64,000 bases of DNA from Verticillium longisporum (GCA_019188255.1 JAETXT010000013.1:62001-126000), one strand, 5' to 3'; shown: positions 32,867-44,275, counted from the first letter of the stretch. Notes: generated by a model not told the origin, from the letters alone. A program made the numbers and translations.

Positions 32867-33980
32867 ATGCCACCGAACTGGGGTAATAGTGAAGGGAGTG
32901 CGCGCGGAGGCGCTGTGCCTGCCCTGAGTCGATTTTGGAGGGTATGGGGGCTCATCATCGCCATTCTCTGCCGTAGACTGACACCACCATTTCCAGAGAT
33001 CCCATGCGCCAGATTATCTAGGCTTTTTCATTCTTTTTGCAGCATGGATGGCGGTCAGTAAACAAGATGCGAGGTTCCGAACCTCCAAACCAGCTAACAC
33101 TCTTTGTCAAGATCATAGCTTTCGTTGAACCGTTCCACCGCATGTTCTTCGTCAATGATTTACACATCATGTTCCCGCATGCCGAGGTTGAGAGAGTTAG
33201 CGTCCGTAAGTTGAATACCTACCTGCTCCTGGTCCTGGCAAGACGTTCAGCTCATTGTACAATGAAGAGTGGAACTTCATCTATGCACTCTTCATTCCCC
33301 TTGGCGTCCTCATCGCATGGAACTTCGTCACCCGTGCATCCGTCCACAAGCATGAGGTGACCTACCTCTGCTTCGGTATTGCGCTCGTCATGACTTCCTT
33401 CATCACCGACGTCGTCAAGAACGCAGTGGGCCGCCCACGTCCCGATCTCGTTGCGCGATGCAAGCCTGAGCCTGGCACACCGGCCGATGTCCTTGTCTCC
33501 ATCAGTGTCTGTACGGAGACCGCCCACCACCTCTTGCATGATGGATGGCGATCCTTCCCGTCCGGACATTCTTCCTTCTCATTCGCAGGTCTCGGCTTCC
33601 TGAGTTTGTTCTTTGCAGGCCAGCTTCACGTCTTCCGTCACGAGTCTGGCGGACGGGACCTCAGCCGCGCCCTGGTCTGCTTAGTACCGCTCCTTGGCGC
33701 TGCGCTCATCGCCATCAGCAGGTGTGAGGATTACCGGCATGATGTTTACGATGTAGGAGTTGGGTCCATCCTGGGTTATACTGTGGCGTACTGGAGCTAT
33801 CGTCGCCATTGGCCAAAGTTGACAGCCAGGGACTGTCATGAGCCACATCCGTACCCTGGGACGGAGTCGAAGGCTGGGTGGTCGCGCGTACGGGACGAGG
33901 AGGACAGTGCGGGTCAACGACCAGATGTAGGCTTTGAGATGGCCTATCTAGGCTCCCCACTTGAAGAGACAAGACGCTGA
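32867..33980 (+). CDS. PAP2-superfamily lipid phosphate phosphatase
   Basis: The C-terminal exon (33268-33980) holds all three phosphatase motifs in order: KNAVGRPRP, RSFPSGHSS and SRCEDYRHD. These give a membrane enzyme that dephosphorylates phosphatidate, lysophosphatidate or diacylglycerol pyrophosphate, as yeast Dpp1 and Lpp1 do. Upstream exons are my reconstruction: 32867-32972 (MPPNWGNSEG..WGLIIAILC), an 11-base exon 33043-33053, and 33112-33205 (IIAFVEPFHRMFFVNDLHI). Phases agree throughout (1, 0, 1) and FVEPFHR matches the region before the first phosphatase motif in fungal relatives. The junction SV/QWNFIYALF uses an AAG acceptor at 33267. The 5' half is less secure than the 3' half. 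Confidence 0.8.
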
Positions 33981-34212
33981 TCACTGGCTAGGCTTCGGGG
34001 TAAGTATAGCGATTTGTCCAAGAATCTCGGTGTTCCGGCGCTGTTTGACGTTGCGGCATTGGGAAAATGGGCTTTAAGGTTGCTTGATCGTAGGCACACA
34101 CGCGACTCCATACGGGCATCATTTGTATAGTATTGGTGGTACACTTCGTCCTGGGAGCGTCATATAAGCCCGTCCCCGTTCGGATCATGCTTTCATAGCC
34201 TCTATCGCTTCT

Positions 34213-35162
34213 TCATTTGTCCTCCGCGCTCTCGTCCTTCGCCAGGTCATGCTCCTTCAGAAGCTGCTTGATCTCCTCGGCACTCCAGAGACGGTGGTAG
34301 ATCTTTCCGTCGCTCGTCTGACCAACCGTGGCAAACTCGACTACAACGACTCAGGTGTCAGTCACAGGAAAAGAATGAGCAGTGAGAGCAGACTGGGACA
34401 ACATACGTTTCTCGGCGCTCAGCTTGGTGGAATCCATGGTCTTGCTAAGAACCTTGACGGCCAGGCCACACGCATCCGTGAGCTTACAATCCTCCTTGTA
34501 GTCTTGCTTCAGCAAGCTCTCAGCACTCGCACGGTTGGCACCAACAGCGGTCGCCTTCCATCCGCCGTAGTTGCCTGAAGGGTTGCTCTGGTACAACTGA
34601 AATTGCCGTATGGGAACCCAGCCGATGTAGATGAAGGAGACGCCGAACGGGCGGAGACCACCATGTAGTGTGTAGCCTTGCTTAAGATCGCACAGCCTTC
34701 GGACGAGCTGTTCACACGGGATATCTTCGTTGTATGTGAGGAGGTAGCGTTGGGCAGCCTGGCGTGCGTAGTTGATCAGGATATTGGCGTCAGCCGTCAT
34801 GCCTGCCACGGCGCAGATCATGTTGCTGTGGGAATGATTGCTCAGCCAGGTGCTGCTCCAGTTCTCATCAATGATACATACTCGTTCACCGTGTACAGCT
34901 TCTCAGCCGACGTGTCTTGCTCCAGCAGCTTCGACGTCACCTTTCGCTCGGCAGCAAGGACAATACCATCTTGTGCAAGGATGCCGATCGCAGTTCCGGC
35001 GTGAGAGATGGCCTCCAGAGCGTACTCGACTTGGTACAGACGGCCTTCAGGCGAGAAGATGGTCGTCTACATGACCGACATTGTCAGTGTTCGTTCGCAA
35101 CGATGGAGGCTATGACCTGGGAAGGGGTCCTGGCTTACCCGGGAATCGTAACGTCTAGACAT
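34213..35162 (-). CDS. PRE9: 20S proteasome subunit alpha type (Pre9/PSMA4)
   Basis: Four exons (35162-35139, 35066-34882, 34825-34407, 34340-34213) give 251 residues, the standard length. The protein opens [20 protein letters not shown], the N-terminal proteasome alpha signature, then [38 protein letters not shown] and [12 protein letters not shown] mark it as the alpha-3 subunit in yeast numbering, which gates the 20S core particle. All junctions keep phase and sit on GT..AG with short introns. Small departures from the usual sequence (GWVPIRQ where GWDPLRQ is common, [10 protein letters not shown]) look like ordinary drift. Alpha subunits are non-catalytic. Confidence 0.95.
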
Positions 35163-35957
35163 GTCGTCGCGTGTAAGGCTGGACAAATGAGAGAAGAAGT
35201 GTTGGTCGAGTCGGAACTGAATAAGGGCCTTCGGCGGAACTGCTGCGTCGATGGGTGGGAAGGACTGTTCGTTGCGATGAGGCGGGACTTTGACGTTTAT
35301 GGTGGGAAGGCTGTATGTAGCTTGAAGCTCCAGGCAATCGATGCACGCGTTAGCTGACCCTTGCCGGTGAGGTGGGTATGTGCTTGAGGTGCAGGTACGA
35401 CGGTTGGCAGATCTGGGACTTTTGACACTGGTATCACCAAGCATACAAACAGGTCTTTGGTCCTGAGGAAAAGTACAGGTACTTCAGAGTGGGCCTGGGC
35501 TGCGAGGTGGACATGGCCGTAGGCCGAAGCTCACCGCGACTCCAAGTGATACACGTGACCAAAATGCACACCAGCCTTACGTAACCCCTCTCTTGTATTG
35601 TGAAGTAGGAAGCTTCCCACCACCCATCTAGACCTCTTACCCTTCCTACGCGCGCGACAAGGCTTCTCTGTTTTCCTTCTTCGGTGACGAGCTCTCCGAG
35701 AAAGGTCCCATAGTGTATCACCCAGCCGTGAAAACTTTGGATTGCGTTCAATCGCGTAATTGCACCTCCCGCGAAGTTGAGCGGTCCTCGCGTTCGCGAC
35801 AAAGGCCCGCGCGACGCAATCACGCGCGAGCTCCAGCACCCCCGTCGCAAACCACGTTCGGTCTGTCCAGACCGGCTTCGAAGCCCACAACCCTCGCCAG
35901 GGAGGCCTTCGGCCACTGAGCTCTTGAGAGGGACGCATATAGTTCCACGTCCGCGAC
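35163..35957. promoter_or_regulatory. Divergent promoter region, PRE9 and BYE1
   Basis: The two genes are transcribed away from each other from this 0.8 kb. I did not recognise a proteasome-type PACE element (GGTGGCAAA) and no gene is evident. Confidence 0.4.
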
Positions 35958-38584
35958 ATGTCCGGTAAGCGTTGGCGCACAGCTCTCCAATCTGCCCCGC
36001 GATCGCATTACGCGCCGAAGGGCGTCGCAGAACGGCATGACTGACTTGAAGGCGCAGAATCCGAACCGCGGCGCTCTGTACGCGCTACGAAGGGACAGCA
36101 TACGAAAGCTTTCGATGACCAGCCTCTCGAAGCTCCGAAGAAGCGAGGCAGAAAGAAGAAGCAGCAACAGGAACTAGAGCCCGAGGAGGAAATAATACGT
36201 TGTGTTTGCGGCGCCACCGACCAAGATGACGACGAGGATGACCAAGTCTGGGTCGCATGCGACACTTGTGGCGCCTGGCAGCACAATGTATGCATGGGTA
36301 TGCCCGACGACAATCTCCCCGAGCACTACTACTGCGAGCAATGCCGCCCTCAACTGGAGTACCACAAGGAGCTACTTTCTGGCATAGCCGAAGGTAGGAA
36401 ACCCTGGGAAGAGCGCCAAAAGGCGTACAGGGACAGAAAATCAGCCGAGGCTGCTGAGAAGAAGAAGAAGCCCGGAAAGAAGAAGGGGGTCCGAGGATCC
36501 AAGCGCGTCAGCGATTCCAAGGAGGATCTTTCGCAGGCCGCGAGCTCCCAGGCTGGAGATTCACCTGCGCCGGAGGCTGCTCCGAAACCCAAGGGCAAAA
36601 AGGAGGGTTCGAAACCTGGTCCAGCAAAGCGCAAGGCTGACGAGAGCGACAAGGATGTCAAGGTCAGTTCTCGCGAAGAGCCGTCTAATGGGAACGACCA
36701 GAACTAACACATATGTCAACAGACACCCGCACCCAAGGTGCGGAAAGTTTCCGAGACGGAGCCGAAGCGAGTCGAATATGTTGCGCCTGCTGACCTTCCC
36801 GCGAAGATGGCAGACGTAGCTGACACGAACCACCGGTCTGTGGCGCAAGCCCTTCAAAAGGCTGTGGCCATTGGCCTCGGAACGGCTTTGAAGAACAAGC
36901 TCATTACGGTGCCAAAGGACACCACACCTGCTGCATTGTCCGAGCTGTGGGCGATCCAGATTGAGCGAGCTGTTCGTGACAGTCACCCTGACGCTAGTCA
37001 GTACTCAAACAGGTGCAGGACTTTGGTCTCAAACCTGAAAGCGAATCCAGAGCTCAGCATGGGACTGCTTCATAGCACACTGTCCCCCCAATGTTGGCTG
37101 TCATGACTTCTGATCAGCTGGCGACGAAGGAACAGCAACGTCTGAACGCGGAGTTGAGGGCCAAGTCTGAAAAGCAGTCGATTCTGGTCACGGATGACGG
37201 TCCTCGCATGCGACGCACACACAAAGGGGACGAAATGGTAGAGAACGATGCCGAATCTCAGATGGAGGAGGCTCGCCCAGCGTTCCGCCGCCCTAGCGCT
37301 CGCGACCACCAGGCCGACGCGACAGAAAACGAGCCCCCGCGCCCAGAAAACTCGGTTGAGTTACCCGCACACGCAGCTTTGCATGTTGGTACACAAGGCC
37401 CTCAACAATCGCCGCGACAGGCAGACTTTGATATCAACAAGGTCTTCTCCAGCGTCAAATCGCCCACGGGACAAGAACGACGCCCATCGGGCCAGGTGTA
37501 CCACGGCAATGGGCCCGGTGTCGATGCTGATGTCGATCGGCTGCTGCAGGACGAGACAGACTCTCCGCCATACTCCCCTACTGACGAGTCTGAACCCGAC
37601 GTTGTATGGCGTGGCAGCCTCGCTATGAACACGATTGCGGACTTTCCGGCCACAGCCAAGTTTGTAGCAGGGGCTAACCTAGCCGCGAGCATTGGGTTGC
37701 CATGGTCGACGCTGATTCCAAAGAGAATGGCCGTGGCCGGTCGTATCGACGAACAGAAGGCCATTGAATACCTCTGTGGCCTACGGTACTCGGACAAGAC
37801 TGATGTCGTCGTTGTCTCGCTGTCGCCCTCGTCCGAATCCTCACGACCCGAATTTCGGAAGCTCTTTGATTACTTCAGTTCCAAGAAGAGGTATGCAGTC
37901 ATCGGTCAAAAGGCGGTGGGCAATGTGCGCGATACCTATCTCGTACCTGTCCCTGCAGGAGACAGCGGTTTGCCGGAGTTCCTGCTCAACTTTTCCGACA
38001 ACCTGATCCCACAACGTCGCGGTGAACCGATTCTGTTGGCAGTTTTCGTCTATAGAAATCTGGACCAGCACCGGGCGCAGTCTCCACAGACGAATACGAC
38101 GACCCCCACCCCAGCTGGCCAAGGCAATCGTCAGCCGTCAGTGTCGGGCCCTGCTTTCTCTCCAGCCGTGGGCCAGAGTCCCTTTGCGCACGCCTCGCCA
38201 TCCCCGGTCACTAGCAACGGGCATCCAACACAAGGCGCCCATCAGGTGGTGCCGCCGAATCAGGCACCACACGGCTATGCACAGCGTGAGCCCTCGGAAG
38301 ATGACATGAACAGGCTTCGACAGCAGGGCGAGGCTATAGCGCGAGAAGTACTGGGGCCGTTCATCGATTGTGCCACTGTTCAGTTTCTCCTGCCTCAGGC
38401 GATTCGCATGACGCGCCGGGAATGGCAGGTTTGTCGTGGTATATTCGAACGAGACGAGAGAGCCCGTGTAGATCTCAAGTATCTTAGCCAGCTTCTCCAG
38501 ATCGAAAGCGAGGCAATGGCATCGGCGTCGGGCGGCGGCGCACGAACGGCGAATACGCAGCCAGCAGCGACGCCATCCACTTGA
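35958..38584 (+). CDS. BYE1: Bye1-type PHD / TFIIS-like / SPOC transcription factor, with frameshift
   Basis: Exons 35958-35964, 36052-36662 and 36723 onward; introns of 87 and 60 bp. The protein starts MSGAESEPRRSVRATKGQHT. A PHD finger (CVCGATD..CDTC..WQHNVCMG..YYCEQC) lies at about residues 45-100. A TFIIS central-type domain (VAPADLPAKMADVADTNHR to NLKANPELSM) follows, then a linker and a SPOC domain (WRGSLAMNTIADFPATA onward). This is the plan of yeast Bye1 and animal PHF3/DIDO, which bind RNA polymerase II and methylated H3K4. At the C6 run 37084-37089 the frame must shift by one base to continue from STLSP to MLAVMTSDQLATKEQQ. As written, the product stops at 37104-37106 inside the TFIIS-like domain. 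No intron explains the shift. Confidence 0.85.
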
Positions 38585-39757
38585 GTGGCAGTACTGCTGT
38601 AGGCAACAGCAGAGTGGGACGGCGTTGGTTTCCTTACACAAATTACGATATGAGCGTTGCGTTCAACAAAGGGTTCGGACAACATGAATTTGTAGGGTAC
38701 TCGGTTGGCGATCCCCGCATGACTCGCAGGGACGGGAGTCACACTATCTGGGAATCATATTTGCGCGAAAGGTTGGCCTGATCTGGTGTAACCCGCTCTT
38801 GTCCTTTTCGGGACGTCTCGCCTGGGGATAGTAGTAGCTTTTCGCGTGTAGTTGACGATGAATACTATTGCTTGCACATGACGCGCCTGAGGCGGCCCAA
38901 GTCTGGGCACTGCAGGGAACATGGCATGAACCAACAAATGCGACACGACGACTTCGTGGCTGGTGGGATCTACGTTGGCACAGACGGCTAAAATGCGTCA
39001 CATCCATTGGATACGACCTGGGGAGGCCTCGACACAGCTGTCGAAGGGCATTGACTCGCCGTGCCTTAAATAAGACGCTGCCCGTCCTGTTACATCTTAT
39101 TTGCAGTGCGTATCCTAAAGTCATAACTGCAGATCCGACCGTACACATCGCTGAAGCAACACCTGTTGGCGCCGATTCCCTATTACTATCTGTACGTGCC
39201 GCGTTGTCAAGGCCACATGAGGAATTGACGTCACTGGTCCTTGTCGCTAACATCCTGCTAAGAACCCAGCCAAATTGCTTCTCTAGCCTTCAGGTCTTCG
39301 ACATTTATGCGCCTCGGGCCTTGTTTTTGGATCAGCTGAAATCGAAACCATGGCTTGCAGCTCCCGGTTTACGCCCGTCGACCGCAACGGCCCTGGCAGT
39401 GCAGCAACATCTATCGCGGAAAGTGTTCTTAAGCCTGCCGAGGCGACTGGCGGCAAAACCAAGTGCTTGGAGTGTGACGGCTACTCATGCTGCTGTATCC
39501 CTATCCCGTGTACAGTCATGTAGACGTCGGATTCCAATTGGAACAGGCGGCGCATCATGCCGGCTAGGATGTGGTAGAGATAGCGTCTCCTGCACGAGAA
39601 CAACGGTGAAGTGGCAAGATGTGGAGCAAACTCGTTAAGACGCAGCGGTCCGAAATGGGTATCAATGTATTTTCTGCGTACAGAATCATGTCGTTATGTA
39701 TTTAGGCGTGGTACTCGGAACTCCTTCAAGTGCAGCCCCATTCGGCTACTGATCAGC
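38585..39757. other. Convergent intergenic region
   Basis: BYE1 (plus) and MED7 (minus) end towards each other across 1.2 kb. The open frames in it show no domain, signal peptide or family motif. I see no gene. Confidence 0.45.
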
Positions 39758-40640
39758 TCAGATGAAGAGCTCGTCAGCCGCTTCCCATACCTCCCTCTCC
39801 CGTCGGTCCGAGATGTCGTTGCTCGCGGGTTGTTCATTGCCTGTTGGTGTAGGTTCCGACGTCGGACCGGCCTGAAGGATATCGATGCTGCCGAGGCCCT
39901 CCAGTACTCGCTTTGCGCTGTCGACCTGGGCCCTGATGGCTGCAGTTTCGGCTCGGGTTCGGTCGAGATGTGATTGCATTAATGCGATGCCCGATTCGCG
40001 CGCCTGGTGGGGGCGATACTCGTTAAGAACATGATGGAAGTTCATGAGAAGCGTTCGTAAATCGTCAACTTTGGCGGTGGACTAGCAGGGCGGCAAGAGT
40101 CAGCCTGGTACGCAGAATGAAGACAACGAGCGAGGGAGCGTACATCTTCTGGGGTGATGCTCATGACTCCGACAAGCTCGAGAAAATTGAGCAGGAGCGA
40201 TTTGGCCATTCGTTTCAGCTCGAATGCACGATCGAGGTGTTTGCCATCCCTTTCGTCGTTGTGTGCTGAAGCCAGGCGCTTGATGTTGACTTCCTCCAGG
40301 GAGGGCAGCTTGTCGTCCAACTGTGCACAATGTCAGACTCGTTGCCATTGCGATTCTCAAAAAAATCGCCGGCCTCACGTACGCTGTACTGTCCTCCCAG
40401 AACGCGCCAGGTCCCTGTTGACGGTTCTGCTGGCGGCTGTAGGTTGACCAGTTCGTCGGGGATTCCCGACGTTCGGATCGGCAAGTCCTTCAGGTCAGTG
40501 CTGGTCTCCTCAGCCCGCGTAGCTCGCAGTTCTGCGATCCGAGTAATGTTCTCGGGCGTAAAATCCTTCCAGAACAATGGGGGATTCGGGAAGGCGGAGG
40601 AATGGGCCTTCTGGCCTTGCTGGTCGGTGTTGTCACCCAT
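39758..40640 (-). CDS. MED7: Mediator complex subunit 7
   Basis: Three exons (40640-40383, 40320-40144, 40081-39758) give 252 residues. FPNPPLFWKDFTPENITRI near the N-terminus is the Med7 signature, then WRVLGGQYS spliced to LDDKLPSLEE, ELKRMAKSLLLNFLELVGV and KVDDLRTLLMNFHHVLNEYRPHQARE. All introns are phase 0 (62 bases each). Med7 is in the middle module of Mediator, pairing with Med21 and Med31 through its helical C-terminus. Length and order match fungal Med7. Confidence 0.93.
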
Positions 40641-41250
40641 GTTGCTGGAGCTCGTCGTCGGTGGATAGAGAAGGGAAGTCGGCTATCCCATGCAGTGATA
40701 TGTCACTGCATCTCCGAAACTCTTGATCCGATACCGTCGTGTGGATATGATGCGTCGCGTGCAAGTGACGTGGGATTTCTCATCTGGAATGCAGGCGTTT
40801 TTTGCAACTGAGCTTGATCCAACTGCCTACCGCGAAGTGGTGCCTTCCACCTGGCTGCGAGAGGTGCTCCAAGGGTGGAGGGGTCAGTGGGTATTGCTCC
40901 ACCTTGATGGCTCGTTTTGGTTTAGCGCGGAGAAAGCTACCTGTCTGTACCTGCTTGACCTGTACCCCAAGTGCCCAGGTGATGCTCCTCTGGCAGCTTT
41001 TGTTATGTTCCCCTCCTCAGCAACAGCATCGTGGTGGTGACGACAGAGAGCGTGCACACTGCCGAGTTTCCAGACAAGACTCGCCCCGGAATCATAGCGA
41101 GGCGTCGCAGAGTCCTATCGCCCAAGCCGAACCTGCCCAAGTTAGGACATAGTTGCAGGAAGGCGGTTCTTTTGGATTCAGCCACAACCGAACCCCGAGA
41201 CCGACGCACGTCGACTCTTTCGCCAATCCATTGACCGCCATTCCCCGTTT
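40641..41250. promoter_or_regulatory. Divergent promoter, MED7 and ZNF830-like gene
   Basis: The 610 bp separate two divergent starts. I see no other gene. Confidence 0.45.
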
Positions 41251-42345
41251 ATGCAGCAAATCGCCATGTCAGACGTCCGGGCCCTCTTGCGGCAGCAACG
41301 CGCTGCCCGTCGAATTGATCATCCATTTGCTGCCTACTCTGATGCTGGCAAGCTTCTCTGCACCCTTTGTCACGAAGCCGTCAAGGCCGAGTCGCTATGG
41401 GATGCCCATTTACGTAGTAGCGGACACACAGACAAGTCCCAGAAGCAGCAAGCCTCGCAAAAGACAAGACCGACAACGATTGAAGAGCAGACGAATGGCA
41501 CGCACAAGCGAAAACACGATTCAGACTCGGACGCCGAGGATGCTACGATGGTCGATGCGACAGCACGCAAGAAGCGCAGCAGGAACGACATGAACACACC
41601 CGCTCGTTCGGGTTCGGAAAGCAGCAGCGACAGCGCTGGCGGGACGTCGCGCGACCGAGAGACGCAGGCGACAAAGGACCAGACGTTGACGCCCCCAACA
41701 CTGAACAGGAGGACCTCCACGACGCCCGTCCAAGGCGGCGAGATGCTGATCCCATCACGACCCGCGACGCCTCACCATCGCGACGGCACCTCCTCTACCG
41801 CGACACCCCTTGGTCCGTCGCCGCTCATTCCTCAAGACCCCATCGCGCCCTCCGCACAGCCCGACGACGCCGTGTCAACAGTGACCGCACAGCAAAAGGT
41901 GGACGAGGACGAGTGGGCCGCATTCGAGGCCGACATTGCAGCCGAGAGCGTACCCTATGCTGACGACGCCGTCATCTCCGCGCCCGCCATGACGGCAGAG
42001 GAGCATGCCGCCAATGCGAGAACCGAGGAAGAAGAGCGCGAAAAGAGGCGCCTGGCGGCTGAGAAGGATGTGGCTGATGAGAAGGAAGAAGCGACGCGCG
42101 CGCTAGAGACTGAGTTTGAAGAGATGGAAGAACTCGAGGCGAGGGTCCGGAAGCTGAAGGAACGGCGCGAGGCACTGAGAAGTCATGCTGATGTGACAGA
42201 CGCAGAAAAGGTGGGGCCACCGGTGCACGAGGCGGCAGTCACCAGTCCAACCGAACGCAAAGGCGATGATGAAGAAGATGGTGAAGAGGAGGAGGACGAC
42301 GACGACGATGAAGACGATTTTATGGGGTTTCGATTTGGAGGCTGA
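41251..42345 (+). CDS. ZNF830-like zinc-finger, coiled-coil nuclear protein
   Basis: A single exon of 364 residues; a second in-frame ATG at 41266 (MSDVRALLRQQRAARRIDHP) is equally likely and fits relatives better. One C2H2 finger spans CTLCHEAVKAESLWDAHLRSSGH. A long Ser/Thr/Asp-rich disordered segment follows, then DEDEWAAFEADIA, a charged coiled coil (about 265-330) and an acidic tail ending DDFMGFRFGG. This order matches ZNF830/CCDC16, a spliceosome-associated protein. A role in splicing is inference from the animal protein. Confidence 0.8.
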   Translation: MQQIAMSDVRALLRQQRAARRIDHPFAAYSDAGKLLCTLCHEAVKAESLWDAHLRSSGHTDKSQKQQASQKTRPTTIEEQTNGTHKRKHDSDSDAEDATMVDATARKKRSRNDMNTPARSGSESSSDSAGGTSRDRETQATKDQTLTPPTLNRRTSTTPVQGGEMLIPSRPATPHHRDGTSSTATPLGPSPLIPQDPIAPSAQPDDAVSTVTAQQKVDEDEWAAFEADIAAESVPYADDAVISAPAMTAEEHAANARTEEEEREKRRLAAEKDVADEKEEATRALETEFEEMEELEARVRKLKERREALRSHADVTDAEKVGPPVHEAAVTSPTERKGDDEEDGEEEEDDDDDEDDFMGFRFGG

Positions 42346-42670
42346 TATACGAACCCCACTTGATGACATGTGTAAACAAAATTGTATAACAAGCATCTTG
42401 ATTTGAAGACAGTCCAGGCAAGGCCCTTTGGATGGCATGGAGCGAAGTTTGATCTGGCTTGCAGAGGTCACCACGGGCGACGAGGTTGACAGATACGATG
42501 CGTGTACGATTAAGTGACTAGTGACTATTATAGGATGGCGATGGCCATTGTTATGGCAATAGCCATTACATGTGCGGAAATTCCAAAAGATTACAACCCT
42601 GGACCCAAAAAGTGACATAGAAAAGAAGAAGGAGAAAGCATCGGTGCTCGGTCTCGCTGCCTGTCGCCTA
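42346..42670. other. Short convergent 3' region
   Basis: Between two genes ending towards each other. The segment near 42535-42570 (gatggcgatggccattgttatggcaatagccat, in parts) forms imperfect inverted repeats of ATGGC/GCCAT, which may fold in the 3' ends of the transcripts. Confidence 0.35.
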
Positions 42671-44275
42671 TCACCACAGGTTCATGAGCTTAGCGAAGGC
42701 CGCGCGAGGAGCCTTCGGCGTGCGCTTGGACTTGTAGGTCTGGTCGGAAGTGTACGCGGGCCCAGGGGCAACGCTTGTAGCAGTGCCGTTCACGGGGTTG
42801 ACAGTCGCGCTCTGTGTGGCATTGGCGGAGGACCAGGCACCGCCGGTGGGGCGGAGAGTGGCGATGACAGTGTTGTACTTGGTCACGATCTTGGATGAGA
42901 TGGAGCAGTCGGGCGTTTCCTCAGCAGTGCCCGTAGGGTAAACAGTGATGTGCTCGGTGGCGGTGCCATAGACGGACGTGATGATGCAGGGCTTTCCGGG
43001 GTCATGGTGCCCGCAGGGAGGGACTTGTCCCGTACTGTTCGTCGGCACGGCATAATGGGCCGAGCTGGTACTGTTCGACGGCACAGGATAAGGGGCAGTA
43101 GTATGGTAGCTGCCATGGCCGTAGATGGCGTCGGCACTCTGATGGACGCCAGTGTACTTGTCCCCGTCATCGTGACCAGAGCCCTGCTCGTGCTTGTGGT
43201 CGTTGCCGTATGCCTGGCCGTCCTTGCCTGTCTCGACACCGTGATGAGTCTCTTGTCCGTAGGATGTTTCGTCGCTGTGTTGATAGGACTCGCTGTGTTC
43301 GTGGGACTCATTGTGTTCGTAGGACTCGGTGTGGGACTCGGTGTGGTACTCGTTGGACCCATACCCTTGCTTCCCGCTGCTGCTGTAGTGACCACCGCCG
43401 TTGCTGCTGTTGTTGTCGTTGCCACCGCCATTTTGGCTGCCATCGTCGTGCTTGTTGCCGTTGTCCTTGCCACCATCATGGTTTCCGGGATCGTACTTGT
43501 TGCCGTTTTCCTTGCTGCCAGTACCATTGCTGCCGTCGTGGTTCCCGTTGCCTTGCTGGTATCCATCGTTGTAGTTGTTCCCGCTGTGGTTGTTATCGCT
43601 TCCGTGGTCCCCGTTCTCGTTTGAGCCGCCCGAGCCGGACGTCTGGGTATGGTACTCCTGACCCTGGCCATCCTTTCCGCCGTCCTGGCTGCCACCGCCG
43701 GATCCGTGGCCAGATGCATGATCTTTGCCGGATTCTCCCTTTCCCTTGTAACTGACCTTGCTGACAGAATAGTCGTTGGTTCCGTACTCATGCTTTCCGT
43801 TGCTTTCGTACTTGGACTCGCTCTCATGGCCGGCGTACTGGTCCTTGCTGTAGAACGAGGAGGCCTGGGCTTCGTAGCCATTGTGAGTCACCGTCACTGG
43901 GTCGTAGGCAGCCCGGGAAGGGTCGCCGCCATCGTGGTACACGTTGGTAGTGGAAGCGGGGATTTCGTAGGTAACCGTCACCGTCTTCCTGTCATCGTAC
44001 TCGGCGTGTGTGTTGTACAGCTGGCCATCGCCTTGACGGATAGTGTGGATGATGGTTTCCGTCTTGGCCGGCTCGGTGACGGTGATGCACTCGGTCACAG
44101 TCTCCCTGAGGGTGCTGGCGGTACAGTGGAGCGTCTCAGTCACAGTCGTGGGGTAGGCTTGGACCGGGGGGCAAGGGCAGGTGTTTGGGTTTGTGTTGGA
44201 GCGAGGTCTCATGCGTTCCGGCCTAGCGCTCGATAGCGAGGCAAATGGCAAGAGCAGGAGAGGAATGCGGTACAT
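42671..44275 (-). CDS. Large secreted low-complexity protein rich in Gly, His, Asn, Ser
   Basis: A single exon of 534 residues with a signal peptide (MYRIPLLLLPFASLSSARP). Residues 30-75 carry cysteines (CPCPPV, TLHCTAS, VTECITVTE) and TVT repeats common in fungal surface proteins. Residues about 160-385 are degenerate hydrophilic repeats, first Gly/Asn/Asp-rich (NGNHDGSNGTG, NHDGGKDNGNKHDDG), then His/Ser/Glu/Tyr-rich (EYHTESHTESYEHNESHEHSES). A second conserved-looking part at 410-480 has paired Cys (PPCGHHDPGKPC, PDCSIS) and TVYPTGT. The tail is basic and has no GPI signal. I do not recognise a family; it could be a wall, matrix or adhesive protein, or bind metal through its many His. Long frames on the opposite strand are shadows of the repeats. 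Confidence 0.75.
   Translation of the reverse strand: MYRIPLLLLPFASLSSARPERMRPRSNTNPNTCPCPPVQAYPTTVTETLHCTASTLRETVTECITVTEPAKTETIIHTIRQGDGQLYNTHAEYDDRKTVTVTYEIPASTTNVYHDGGDPSRAAYDPVTVTHNGYEAQASSFYSKDQYAGHESESKYESNGKHEYGTNDYSVSKVSYKGKGESGKDHASGHGSGGGSQDGGKDGQGQEYHTQTSGSGGSNENGDHGSDNNHSGNNYNDGYQQGNGNHDGSNGTGSKENGNKYDPGNHDGGKDNGNKHDDGSQNGGGNDNNSSNGGGHYSSSGKQGYGSNEYHTESHTESYEHNESHEHSESYQHSDETSYGQETHHGVETGKDGQAYGNDHKHEQGSGHDDGDKYTGVHQSADAIYGHGSYHTTAPYPVPSNSTSSAHYAVPTNSTGQVPPCGHHDPGKPCIITSVYGTATEHITVYPTGTAEETPDCSISSKIVTKYNTVIATLRPTGGAWSSANATQSATVNPVNGTATSVAPGPAYTSDQTYKSKRTPKAPRAAFAKLMNLW

Noticed and set aside
35434..35980. Open frames of about 150 codons between PRE9 and BYE1
   Set aside because: They lie in a divergent promoter, overlap on different frames and show no family features.
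38868..39638. 256-codon open frame downstream of BYE1
   Set aside because: It has no recognisable motif or hydrophobic core, and its composition matches flanking intergenic DNA.
42883..43881. Long open frames on both strands opposite the repetitive secreted protein
   Set aside because: They are Val/Ala- or Thr/Pro-rich shadows created by the codon repeats and have no start context or domain of their own.
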